Source: Paenibacillus sp. NAIST15-1 (GTDB lineage Bacteria > Bacillota > Bacilli > Paenibacillales > Paenibacillaceae). From it: DNA of 64,000 nucleotides. A program made the translations under genes and the position numbers. The notes beneath the pieces are model-generated. The model was not told where the DNA came from. It was given only the letters and a program-made list of their open reading frames with translations, and made no database searches. The number at the start of each line of letters is the position of its first letter. The first letter of the stretch is position 1. The DNA lies in the NCBI RefSeq assembly GCF_001894745.1, contig NZ_BBYF01000017.1, positions 62,001-126,000 of the forward strand, given 5' to 3'. This document shows, piece by piece, positions 43,988 through 52,898 of this stretch.

Positions 43988-45031
43988 TCATTCTCCTTGA
44001 CCTTTTGTGTCTGCACGCAAGTTGTTCCATTGATTCAAAATCTGTTCATGTCTGCGTAGTGAGCTGTGTACGGGAAGTACAGCTGAATTCGAAATATCCT
44101 GTTCGTTCTGATGAACGGTAGGAGTACCGAACGATACTTGTTCAAGAACAGCTGCTGCCTCTTGGGACAAGCTGTAATTAATGAAACAGTCCGCAGCGGT
44201 CTCATTAGGTGCATTCCGAATTTTAGAGATCCCGTTCACAGATAAGCTCGTATCCTTCGGAACACTGCTAACAAGATCGAATCCTGCATCGCGCAGCTTG
44301 CGCTGATCTCCGAGGAAATTGATACCGATTACATACTCGCCTGAACTAACGTATTGAGCTGGCATGTAACCGTTCACTGTGAGAAGCCCAACATTGCGGG
44401 TAAGACCCTTGAGAAAGGCCGTTGTTCTCTGCTCGCCCCATGCCTCGTATAAGGAGGAAAGGAATGTATATGCCGTTCCGGAGTAATTCGGATCGGGCAT
44501 AACGATCTTCCCTTGGTAAGCAGGAAGAAGAAGATCTTCCCACTTCTTAGGCATCGTTAAGCCTAATGGCGCAAATTCCTTATTCCAACGGTCACGATTG
44601 ACAGCAATAGACAATTGTTCAATCTCATATCCTGCCCAATACCCATCTTCATCCTTGAAGGAGCTAGGAATCGCAGCGAGATTCGAGCTGCGGATAGGGG
44701 AGGAGAGCTTCTCCTGCTTCATTGTCAAATGCGCGTCAATCGTTCCGCCGATGACGAGATCCGCTTGCGGTTTGGCAGATTCCTGTGTAACACGCCGCAA
44801 TATTTCTTCTGTGGACAAACGAATGTACTCATACGTACAGCCTGTTCGTTGACAGAATGAGGATAGCAATGCGCTACCGACTTCCTCACGAGCAGCGACG
44901 TATGCAACGATATGGCGCCCATTTAATTGGGGCACACCTTGCTCATCTACGGCGATCGTATTTTGATCTTTGGTACAGCCTGCCTGCGTGAATAGGCAGA
45001 TAAATAATAGAAGGTAAAGGAATCGTGTCAT
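43988..45031 (-). CDS. Solute-binding lipoprotein, HptA/PgtC-like sensor component
   Basis: The 347-residue protein has a lipoprotein signal (LYLLLFICLFTQAGC, Cys19) and a type-2 binding fold like ferric-iron and phosphate-ester binding proteins: HIVAYVAAREEVGSALLSSFCQRTG, ADLVIGGTIDAHL, PKKWEDLLLPAYQGKIVMPDPNYSGTAYTFL. No permease or ATPase accompanies it. The neighbours are a sensor kinase and a sugar-phosphate carrier, so it probably presents the ligand to the kinase, as HptA and PgtC do. Its start overlaps the stop of the upstream gene by four bases. Confidence 0.8.
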   Translation of the reverse strand: MTRFLYLLLFICLFTQAGCTKDQNTIAVDEQGVPQLNGRHIVAYVAAREEVGSALLSSFCQRTGCTYEYIRLSTEEILRRVTQESAKPQADLVIGGTIDAHLTMKQEKLSSPIRSSNLAAIPSSFKDEDGYWAGYEIEQLSIAVNRDRWNKEFAPLGLTMPKKWEDLLLPAYQGKIVMPDPNYSGTAYTFLSSLYEAWGEQRTTAFLKGLTRNVGLLTVNGYMPAQYVSSGEYVIGINFLGDQRKLRDAGFDLVSSVPKDTSLSVNGISKIRNAPNETAADCFINYSLSQEAAAVLEQVSFGTPTVHQNEQDISNSAVLPVHSSLRRHEQILNQWNNLRADTKGQGE

Positions 45032-45852
45032 TTTGATTGTGCCCCTATGTTCTTCCCATGAAGTAGTGACCCCAATTTTGTCCGCAAATAGATTGAATTG
45101 CCGTTGTCATCCCCCATGTATTCCATGACGACGTAATCGGCGTATACGACCATATGCAGCAGATTGTTGCGGTCATTCAGCATCTCATTATCCTGTTTGA
45201 AAGCGGTAATATAAGCGAGCGGCTTTTGCTTGCGCAGCAGCAGCAGCTGTTTCATCTCTACCGGATCCTTAATTTCAGATGCCTGACTTATCTGAGATAC
45301 CAAGTAACCCTTTTCATCATCTTGCAGACTTTCCTGTATACCATCTATACGATAGGTAAGCTCTTTGGAAGAGCGGATAAATTCCGCATAATGTTCTGGC
45401 GTATAGAACAGACTTAACAGCTGCGTCTGCATAGCAGACAGCATTGGAGTCTCATGTCCTGGGCCGTAAGACCATTTGCCAAGGGTTAAGGTATTTTCGA
45501 GCGAGAAGGTCTGCTCACTTCCGTTCAAATAGCGAATTCGTCCGGAGAACATGGCATTTCCTTCATCTCTCGCAGTCATTATCTGCTTCGGTTCATACTG
45601 CTGCTTAATGCGATCCACATAGGATACAAATGCATGCAAACTTACCTCGTCATTGACCTGGAGAGTTCCCCATTTCCCATGAAAGATAGTTGCCTGCACG
45701 GGAAGGGAATCGCTTACTTTTTGCAGTACTTCATGCTTATCATAGATAAGGCCGACTTCTTGATAGACTTGTTCATTCAAGTAATAGCCGGCGATCATCA
45801 GCACCAGAATGACACCTCCAAATAGGAAGGCATTCCTTAACATCTTGTTCAT
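45028..45852 (-). CDS. Membrane-anchored accessory protein of the sugar-phosphate system
   Basis: The 274-residue protein has one N-terminal membrane segment (residues 9-27) and an extracellular domain with alternating strands (VQATIFHGKWGTLQVNDEVSLHAFVSYV, MFSGRIRYLNGSEQTFSLENTLTLG). It may belong to the DUF3919 group known from Bacillus, but I am not certain. Its place between the kinase and the binding lipoprotein suggests a part in ligand sensing, analogous to PgtB. Confidence 0.6.
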   Translation of the reverse strand: MNKMLRNAFLFGGVILVLMIAGYYLNEQVYQEVGLIYDKHEVLQKVSDSLPVQATIFHGKWGTLQVNDEVSLHAFVSYVDRIKQQYEPKQIMTARDEGNAMFSGRIRYLNGSEQTFSLENTLTLGKWSYGPGHETPMLSAMQTQLLSLFYTPEHYAEFIRSSKELTYRIDGIQESLQDDEKGYLVSQISQASEIKDPVEMKQLLLLRKQKPLAYITAFKQDNEMLNDRNNLLHMVVYADYVVMEYMGDDNGNSIYLRTKLGSLLHGKNIGAQSK

Positions 45853-45925
45853 CCTTCATTATTCTCCTTGGACAGAATAAACGACTATCATTTCATAATC
45901 GCCTCGTAATTGTTTCGTAAATGTA

Positions 45926-47368
45926 TTATTTCGTGAAAATCGGCAGCGGATGTGAATCAAGTGCTGCTGGTGAACGAAAATCCAGCGTAACGATAGTTCC
46001 GATTCCCTCCTCGGAATGGATAGACATCGAGCCGCCTTGTCTTGTCATTAACTGTTTACAGATGAGCAGACCGAACCCGTTGCCTTCGCTGGAGCAACGA
46101 AGGGAGTCATCTGCTGATGCGATCCTGAATCTCTCAATTAGTGAGTGACTAAGTCCGATACCATCATCTTGGAATGTAATGGATACTGTCTGCTCACTGG
46201 TGCGCTGTTGAATGATGAGTTCAGACGCATCGCTATATTTGATTGCATTATCAAGCAGATTCAACAAGATTTGCTTTGTCTTATCCGGGTCGGCTACGAC
46301 CATTGTGGAGATTAGCTGATTCGTAAGCTTAATCTGATATTTATCTAATCGTAGCTGAACAATATAGACAGCCTCATTGGCAATGGTTGCGATATCACAT
46401 ATGGTAGGTGACACCGAGAATGGGCTGTCGCTATATTTCGACTGAGACAGCAGTTCCTCTACTAGGGTAAGCATTCGTTCGCTTTCGACGGAAATATGGC
46501 GCAGGCTCGTCTCAACATCCTTACTGTCCTTCAACCGCGGAATTAAATTTGAATACCCCATAATTGCAGTCAGCGGAGTCTTCAACTCATGGGTGACCCG
46601 ATCAAGGAAATCACGCTGCTTGTCCTTCTCCTGACTTAATTGCTGAACATGAAGCTCGATTGCATCGGCCATAGCATGGAAGGAATGGGCGAGTTGGCTA
46701 ATCTCTTCGTAGGCGCTTAATTCGATGCGTGTACTATAATTGCCGCTTGCCAGCTTCTTCGCCATATCTCGCAGCTGCTCGATAGGCTTGCTTAATGATT
46801 TCGCGAAGCGATTCGCAATAAGCACAGCAACGGCAAGAATGAGAAGGAATGTAATCGCAAAGGTCGCATTCATTCGATTCAGTAATTGAGCCTCTTCTTC
46901 CAAGGGTTGAAGAAAACGAATCAAGCCGATGACTTGATTATCCACATAGATAGGACTCGAGAACAGGAGCAGCGGCGAAGGAGAAGCTTTTTGAATCATA
47001 TAGGACTTGGTGCCATGCAAAGCTTGCTCCGTATCTTGATTTACATAAGACAGCGATCCGCGTTCCGTATCCGAAAGGACATGCTGCTGTGCATTCATGA
47101 TCTGTACCCGGACACCCATCCGTTTGGACAAATAAGAGGCAATGAGCGTTGCACCTTTTTGAAGCGTTTCTTTTGGTTCGCCCTGCTGCTCGCGTTCCAC
47201 ATAATTGATCGTATAGATCTGGGCCTCGATGCTGAGCTTCTGCAAGGAATGAACGGCTGATTGATAAATATTATTCTGCAGTGAAATGTCGAGCACAATA
47301 TAAAGAAACAACATAACGGGTATGAAAAGGGCGAGTAGTGCCAAATAGATTCGTTTCTGTAAAGTCAT
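45926..47368 (-). CDS. Sensor histidine kinase of the sugar-phosphate operon
   Basis: The 480-residue kinase has membrane segments at about residues 7-29 and 168-187 around an extracellular sensor of about 135 residues. HAMP (about 188-240), the HisKA phospho-acceptor His260 in RVTHELKTPLTAIMGYS, and HATPase boxes follow: N-box LLNLLDNAIKYSD, G1 FQDDGIGLS, G2 EGNGFGLLI. The start ATG follows AGGTGG. It pairs with the OmpR-type regulator encoded 36 bp upstream. Confidence 0.9.
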   Translation of the reverse strand: MTLQKRIYLALLALFIPVMLFLYIVLDISLQNNIYQSAVHSLQKLSIEAQIYTINYVEREQQGEPKETLQKGATLIASYLSKRMGVRVQIMNAQQHVLSDTERGSLSYVNQDTEQALHGTKSYMIQKASPSPLLLFSSPIYVDNQVIGLIRFLQPLEEEAQLLNRMNATFAITFLLILAVAVLIANRFAKSLSKPIEQLRDMAKKLASGNYSTRIELSAYEEISQLAHSFHAMADAIELHVQQLSQEKDKQRDFLDRVTHELKTPLTAIMGYSNLIPRLKDSKDVETSLRHISVESERMLTLVEELLSQSKYSDSPFSVSPTICDIATIANEAVYIVQLRLDKYQIKLTNQLISTMVVADPDKTKQILLNLLDNAIKYSDASELIIQQRTSEQTVSITFQDDGIGLSHSLIERFRIASADDSLRCSSEGNGFGLLICKQLMTRQGGSMSIHSEEGIGTIVTLDFRSPAALDSHPLPIFTK

Positions 47369-47404
47369 CGGTTGTCCACCTTGTAATCATCATAGCCAAC
47401 TGTG

Positions 47405-48085
47405 TCAGCAATCAATTTTATAGCCAACTCCATAAATGGTTTTGATACGATCACCTTCATTGCCGAGCTTTTTGCGAAGGCGCTGAATCATAATATCAAC
47501 GGCTCTCGTATTTTCTGGATAGTCGAGCTTCCACACTTTCATGAGAAGATCGTCACGTGTAAATATGCGCTGCTTGTTCGAAATGAGCAGCAGAAGCAAA
47601 TCATATTCACGATAAGTTAATATTAGTTCCTTGTCATTTACGTGGATGGATCGCTTCTCTGAATCTACCCGGAACGGGCCACATTGAATAAGGCAGCCAT
47701 TGCTGTCATTTACTTGAACTGGCTTATTCAATCTGCGTTCGATAACTTTAATTCGAAGCAGCAGCTCCGTGCTATGGAAGGGCTTGACAAGGTAATCATC
47801 TGCTCCTAATTGTAGTCCGAGCAGCTTGTCATTAATTTGTCCTTTGGCAGTAAGCATGATAATCGGAATATCCGCGTTGCTAGCGCGGAACTCGCGAAGC
47901 AGCTGATAGCCGTCTGTATCAGGCAGCATCACATCGAGAATAATGAGGTCGATATGCTCTTTCTGCCACTGCTCATTAGCTTCGCGGCCGTTAGCAGCGG
48001 TATGTACTTGATATCCTTCGATCTCCAAATTAAGTCGAATGAGATTCAAGATACTCTCTTCGTCATCGACAACTAGAATATTCAT
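47405..48085 (-). CDS. OmpR/PhoB family response regulator
   Basis: The 226-residue regulator has a receiver domain (DDEES acid pocket, phospho-acceptor Asp51 in LIILDVMLPD, Lys in LVKPFH) and a C-terminal winged helix ending in IQRLRKKLGNEGDRIKTIYGVGYKID. It is the first gene of the minus-strand operon and should activate uptake of the phosphorylated ligand. The HptR regulators of staphylococci use an AraC-type output instead, so this is a different wiring. Confidence 0.9.
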   Translation of the reverse strand: MNILVVDDEESILNLIRLNLEIEGYQVHTAANGREANEQWQKEHIDLIILDVMLPDTDGYQLLREFRASNADIPIIMLTAKGQINDKLLGLQLGADDYLVKPFHSTELLLRIKVIERRLNKPVQVNDSNGCLIQCGPFRVDSEKRSIHVNDKELILTYREYDLLLLLISNKQRIFTRDDLLMKVWKLDYPENTRAVDIMIQRLRKKLGNEGDRIKTIYGVGYKIDC

Positions 48086-48384
48086 CGTGTTCTCCTCGTT
48101 GATAGAAATAATAGTGCTTATTTATAAAAACAGCCTTGGAAAAGGCCACTGCAGAGATCCTGAATGAACCACACCCATAACTGTACACGATAAGCGATGC
48201 AAGCATGCGTGGTAATGTTTGCTAAATATACAAAATTAATTGGTTCATTAGTCCTATAAAAAGCATCTTATCGCCTAGAAGATATTTAAAATTTATCAGT
48301 AATATAGTATGATTGTCGCATAAATACGGTTGCTTTGAAATGATGGCAAGTGCCTATCAACAAAGGGAAAGAAGGTGTCTGAAA

Positions 48385-50835
48385 ATGGGGCATGTCCATC
48401 ATATTCATGGGACATATGATTTGTTTCTCGTTATCGTTTCTTATTTAATTGCTGTAACTGCATCCTACTCTGCATTGGATCTTGCCGGGAGAATCAGTAT
48501 GAGCAAAGGAAACAGAAGGTTAATCTGGCTAATATGCGGGGCAACATCAATGGGATTAGGCATCTGGTCCATGCATTTTGTGGGGATGTTATCCATGTCG
48601 CTGCCGGTGAAAGTTACATACGACATCGACTATGTAGTTATCTCCGTAATCCTTGCGATATTCGTCTCAAGTATCTCTCTCTTTACCGTAGCGAGGAAGA
48701 AGATCGGTATTGGCGAGCTTATCCTATCAGGCATATTGATGGCGCTTGGAATATCTGGCATGCATTATGTTGGCATGGATGCGATGATGATTGGGATTAC
48801 CTATGATACAGCAATTGTGATTTTGTCGATTGCAATCGCGGTGACTGCTTCTGCGATCGCTCTGTGGCTTCTGTTCTATTTCCGCAAGGATCAGGCAGGA
48901 AGCGGAACATGGTACAAGCTGGGAAGTGCGTTGATCATGGGCGCTGGCATTGCAGGCATGCATTATACAGGTATGATTGCAGCTCATTTCTACATTAATC
49001 CGAACATTTATCGGAGATCTGCCTTATTGATCGATCCGGCAGTGCTCGCTTACATTATTGCCTGTGCGACATTCTTGTTACTGGGCATGACCTTATTCGG
49101 CGTATTTATCACCAGACGTCTGTCCCAGAAAGATTATGTGATTCAAGAACATGCTGGTTGGTACCGGACATTGTATGAGAACAATGTGGATGGAATCATA
49201 TCCGTAGATACGAACGGACAAATCATTAGCATAAATCCTGCGGTCATTCGGATGATTGGCGGGCAAGCGGAAGAATACATAAACCGAAATATATCCAATA
49301 TTCAAGCGATCGTTGCCGATGATTTAACTGAAAGAGCCCGCAAGTTGTACGATATTGCGATTGAAAACAAAACACATAGCTATGATACGGCAGTTATTGC
49401 GAAGGATGGGCGTCGGTTAGAGCTGAAGGTAATTATCGTACCGGTGGAGATTGAAGGTGAACTGGCAGGCAATCATGTTATCGCTCGGGACATAACGGAA
49501 GAGAAGAAAGCGAAGGAACAGATTAAGCATCTGGCCTATCATGATGATCTGACCGGACTGCCGAATCGTCGCATGTTCAACGAGATTCTGACACAGCTCA
49601 TCAAGGATTGTGAACGGGAGGATGGATACTTCGGCGTAATGGCCCTGGATATTGATAGGTTCAAGTTAATTAATGACTCGCTTGGACATACATACGGCGA
49701 TATATTCCTGAAGGCTGTAAGCGATCGAATTATCTCCAGCGTAGAAGGGTATGAAGCAACGATTTCACGGCTCGGAGGCGATGAATTCATTGTACTCTGC
49801 CGTACGAATCCGGCTGGAACTGATTGTGAGAAATTGGCCACGCGTATCGTCGAGGAGATGCGGCAGCCATTCCGGCTGAAGGATAATGATTTCTACATTT
49901 CAACAAGTGTCGGCACGGCTATCTATCCGAAGGACAGCACAGATCCGGTTGAATTGATTAAGAAGGCCGATGCAGCTATGTACGAGGTGAAGAAACACGG
50001 CAAGAACGGTCATCAATTCTACACTTCAGATCTCGATGTTGGCCTGTTAGGCAAGATCGAGCTAGAAGGCGACTTGCGCAAGGCAGTACAGAAGGGAGAG
50101 CTAGTCCTGCATTATCAGCCTCAAATCAGTACGGAAGAGAACAAAATGATCGGCGTCGAAGCGCTCGTGAGATGGAACCATCCGACGCGAGGCCTGTTAA
50201 TGCCAGGCACCTTCATTCCATTAGCTGAAGAGACAGGAATGATTAGTGAAATCGGCAATTGGGTCATTCGGGAGGCATGCCGTCAGATGAAGGAATGGCA
50301 TGATGCGGGAGGTCCGCTTATTCCTGTATCTGTCAACCTGTCAACACAGCAGTTCCATCATTCGAATCTCACTGAGCAAGTGAAGCTGGTACTGCACGAA
50401 ACAGGTCTACCCTCGCAATATTTGGAACTCGAAATCACGGAGAGCATGATGATGGATGCGGGGATATCCACGACCATTCTGCATGAACTCAATAAGCTTG
50501 GCATTCGTATTAGCTTGGATGACTTCGGTACAGGATATAGTTCTCTCAGCTACTTGAAGACGTTCCCGATACATAAGTTGAAGATTGATAGATCCTTCAT
50601 TACGGATATATCCAGCAACGAGAATGATAAAGCGATCGTTGCAACCATTATTTCCATGGCGCAGCATTTGAAGCTGAATGTGATTGCAGAAGGAATTGAG
50701 ACGAAGGAGCAGTTGGATATTCTGACTGAGAAGGAATGTCGTGAAATTCAAGGCTATTACTTCAGTAAGCCGCTGCCTGCAGCAGATGTAGAGAGTTCCT
50801 TTTTTGTACCGCTGCGAACTGAAGATACGGTATGA
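48385..50835 (+). CDS. MHYT-PAS-GGDEF-EAL cyclic-di-GMP enzyme
   Basis: The protein of about 816 residues begins with seven hydrophobic segments carrying three MHYT-type motifs (MHFVGM, MHYVGM, MHYTGM), a sensor domain thought to bind copper and respond to a gas or redox signal. A PAS domain (about 255-370), a GGDEF domain with intact RLGGDEF (about residue 463) and an EAL domain (GVEALVRWNHP about 590, DDFGTGYSSL) follow. Both enzymatic signatures look intact, so it may make or degrade cyclic-di-GMP. ATG at 48385 follows GAAGGTG; an upstream in-frame extension has no ribosome site. Confidence 0.9.
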   Translation: MGHVHHIHGTYDLFLVIVSYLIAVTASYSALDLAGRISMSKGNRRLIWLICGATSMGLGIWSMHFVGMLSMSLPVKVTYDIDYVVISVILAIFVSSISLFTVARKKIGIGELILSGILMALGISGMHYVGMDAMMIGITYDTAIVILSIAIAVTASAIALWLLFYFRKDQAGSGTWYKLGSALIMGAGIAGMHYTGMIAAHFYINPNIYRRSALLIDPAVLAYIIACATFLLLGMTLFGVFITRRLSQKDYVIQEHAGWYRTLYENNVDGIISVDTNGQIISINPAVIRMIGGQAEEYINRNISNIQAIVADDLTERARKLYDIAIENKTHSYDTAVIAKDGRRLELKVIIVPVEIEGELAGNHVIARDITEEKKAKEQIKHLAYHDDLTGLPNRRMFNEILTQLIKDCEREDGYFGVMALDIDRFKLINDSLGHTYGDIFLKAVSDRIISSVEGYEATISRLGGDEFIVLCRTNPAGTDCEKLATRIVEEMRQPFRLKDNDFYISTSVGTAIYPKDSTDPVELIKKADAAMYEVKKHGKNGHQFYTSDLDVGLLGKIELEGDLRKAVQKGELVLHYQPQISTEENKMIGVEALVRWNHPTRGLLMPGTFIPLAEETGMISEIGNWVIREACRQMKEWHDAGGPLIPVSVNLSTQQFHHSNLTEQVKLVLHETGLPSQYLELEITESMMMDAGISTTILHELNKLGIRISLDDFGTGYSSLSYLKTFPIHKLKIDRSFITDISSNENDKAIVATIISMAQHLKLNVIAEGIETKEQLDILTEKECREIQGYYFSKPLPAADVESSFFVPLRTEDTV

Positions 50836-51254
50836 AGATAAATGTAGAATAATTTTCGGTTAAATAAATGATCATGAAGACATATGAAATTGGTGTCTTC
50901 ATAGTCACAATGAATTATAATGCTTTAACTTTAATAGCATTTTTTGATTATTTTTCAATGAAGAAGAATCGTGCCAAAATTCCGGTAATTGGGATAATGG
51001 TATTTCATTTTCAAATTATGGAAATGGGTGGAACTAATTCCTGTGACTTAAGTCGCGATAATGGTTCTTTCCTCATGAAATTATAATCCCGTATGTAGTG
51101 CTGGTTCGAAAGCGCGTCTATAGGTATGTGGAACCTTTGCAGAGCGTGAAGTTATGGGTAAGATGTGGTCGGGACAACTAATGAATGTATGCTCATATTG
51201 TCCTGTACATTTTCACCTATAAGTGACGTGATGACACGGAAGGAGACAGTACGA
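50836..51254 (+). other. Intergenic stretch before the LPMO gene
   Basis: The 419-bp stretch holds a small stem-loop at 50874-50902 (ATGAAGACA pairing with TGTCTTCAT, no T tail), which may end the cyclic-di-GMP gene. No gene with a credible ribosome site is seen, and I do not recognise a riboswitch. Confidence 0.4.
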
Positions 51255-52709
51255 ATGACGAAGAGAAGCGAATGGAGCACAAATGTTAAAACGCTTATCC
51301 TTTCATGCGGGATAGTTGTATTAGGTGCCGCAGCAGCAGGCGGTTATGCTGGTACAGCGTACGCACATGGTTATATGGAAGGACCGACAAGCCGGGCGCT
51401 GCTGTGCAAGCAAGGAGAAAATAAAAACTGTGGTTCTATTCAATATGAGCCGCAGAGTGTAGAAGCAAAAGGTAATTTCCCAGTAGGCGGTCCGAAGGAC
51501 GGAGAAATTACAGGCGGTGGGATCTTCCCCGAGCTGTTCGAGCAATCGGCAGATCGATGGACGAAGGTTACCCTGCATGGCGGCAAAAACACGATGTCTT
51601 GGCATCTAACTGCTCCGCACAGCACGAAGGAATGGAAATACTATATTACGAAAAAAGGCTGGAATCCGAACGAGCCGTTGAAGCGCTCGGACTTGGAACT
51701 GTTCGCATCGTTCCAAGATGGCGGTAAAAAGCCACAGACCAAAGTATCTCATGAGGTAACCATTCCAACAGACCGCAGTGGTTATCATATTATATTGGGT
51801 GTCTGGGAAATTGCGGACACAGGCAATGCATTCTATCAGGTCGTGGATGTGAACTTGGTGAACAATGGCGAGGTTCAGCCTCCAACGGTTCCATCTAATC
51901 TCGAATCGAAAATCCAAACGGCTGCAAGTATTGAGCTAGGCTGGGCAGCATCAAATGCTTCAAATGGCATTAAGCAGTATGAAATTTATCGAGATGGCAA
52001 ACTCGTTGGCACATCTGTGACTCCATCCTATGTAGATAAAGGGTTAACTGCATCCACCTCGTATGTGTATACGGTAGTCGCAGTTGACGGGGCTAATAAT
52101 CGTTCAGCGGCAAGCAGCCCGCTTACTGTGACAACGAAGGCGCCTGTTGTGGATACAGAAGCTCCATCCGTTCCGACGAACGTAAGAGCGCCTCATACGA
52201 TGACTACAGGTGTTCATCTCGTATGGGATGCATCCAAGGATAATGTTGGGGTGGCCCAATACGAAGTTTTCCGCAATGGTACGTTTGTCGGTACAGCAGT
52301 GGAGCCATCCTTCATGGATCAAGGGCTGAAGTCTGGAACGACGTATACTTACACTGTAGTGGCTGTAGATGAAGCGGGCAATCGATCTGCGGCGAGCAAT
52401 GCGGTTCAAGTGACTACGAAGTCGGATGAGCAGACATCGACGACATGGGACAGCACGAAAGTATATGTAAGCGGCGATCGCGTCACTTATCAAGGTCTGG
52501 ATTATGAAGCAAAATGGTGGACGCAAGGCGATAAGCCAGACTCTTCTGATGTATGGAAGCTGCTGAGCGATGTGGCACAAGAGTGGAATTCTTCAACCGC
52601 CTATGATGGACAAGCTAATGTGACATATGAAGGCGCCACGTACCAAGCGAAGTGGTGGACAAAAGGCGAGACGCCAGGAAAAACAGATGTGTGGAAGCTT
52701 GTAAAATAA
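51255..52709 (+). CDS. Lytic polysaccharide monooxygenase (AA10) with Fn3 and chitin-binding modules
   Basis: The 484-residue secreted copper enzyme has a signal peptide ending at AYA, so the mature chain starts with His38 (HGYMEGPTSRALLC). The second copper-brace His is in LTAPHSTKEW (near residue 122). The catalytic domain ends near residue 205. Two fibronectin type III modules (about 213-300 and 310-395) and two C-terminal CBM5/12 modules follow, each with a YQAKWWT-like aromatic motif. Such proteins oxidatively cut crystalline chitin or cellulose; the CBM5/12 pair favours chitin. ATG at 51255 follows AAGGAG. Confidence 0.92.
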   Translation: MTKRSEWSTNVKTLILSCGIVVLGAAAAGGYAGTAYAHGYMEGPTSRALLCKQGENKNCGSIQYEPQSVEAKGNFPVGGPKDGEITGGGIFPELFEQSADRWTKVTLHGGKNTMSWHLTAPHSTKEWKYYITKKGWNPNEPLKRSDLELFASFQDGGKKPQTKVSHEVTIPTDRSGYHIILGVWEIADTGNAFYQVVDVNLVNNGEVQPPTVPSNLESKIQTAASIELGWAASNASNGIKQYEIYRDGKLVGTSVTPSYVDKGLTASTSYVYTVVAVDGANNRSAASSPLTVTTKAPVVDTEAPSVPTNVRAPHTMTTGVHLVWDASKDNVGVAQYEVFRNGTFVGTAVEPSFMDQGLKSGTTYTYTVVAVDEAGNRSAASNAVQVTTKSDEQTSTTWDSTKVYVSGDRVTYQGLDYEAKWWTQGDKPDSSDVWKLLSDVAQEWNSSTAYDGQANVTYEGATYQAKWWTKGETPGKTDVWKLVK

Positions 52710-52732
52710 AAGCATAGTTGAATACAACCCGA

Positions 52733-52804
52733 AAAAGCCGTTCTCGAACGAAAGAAGCCGGAGAATTTACTCTCCATCCGCTCTCGTTATGGGACGGCTT
52801 TTTG
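52733..52804 (+). terminator. Terminator after the LPMO gene
   Basis: AAAAAGCCGTTCTC pairs with a downstream GGGACGGCTTTTT (one mismatch) around a branched inner hairpin (CCGGAGAA...CTCTCC), and ends in T. Confidence 0.75.
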
Positions 52805-52898
52805 CATGGATGTCGCTTCTGTTTACATTCCGTTTAAATTCATTGATTATGATGGACTCAACTTCACAAGTGGATAATATATAAGGAGCTGGGGATCA

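Noticed and set aside
50868-51086. 72-codon frame before the LPMO gene
   Set aside because: It begins inside a stem-loop, has no ribosome site and resembles random AT-rich translation.
51087-51254. Possible cyclic-di-GMP riboswitch before the LPMO gene
   Set aside because: The conserved GEMM core and paired helices could not be found. The idea came only from the neighbouring GGDEF-EAL gene.
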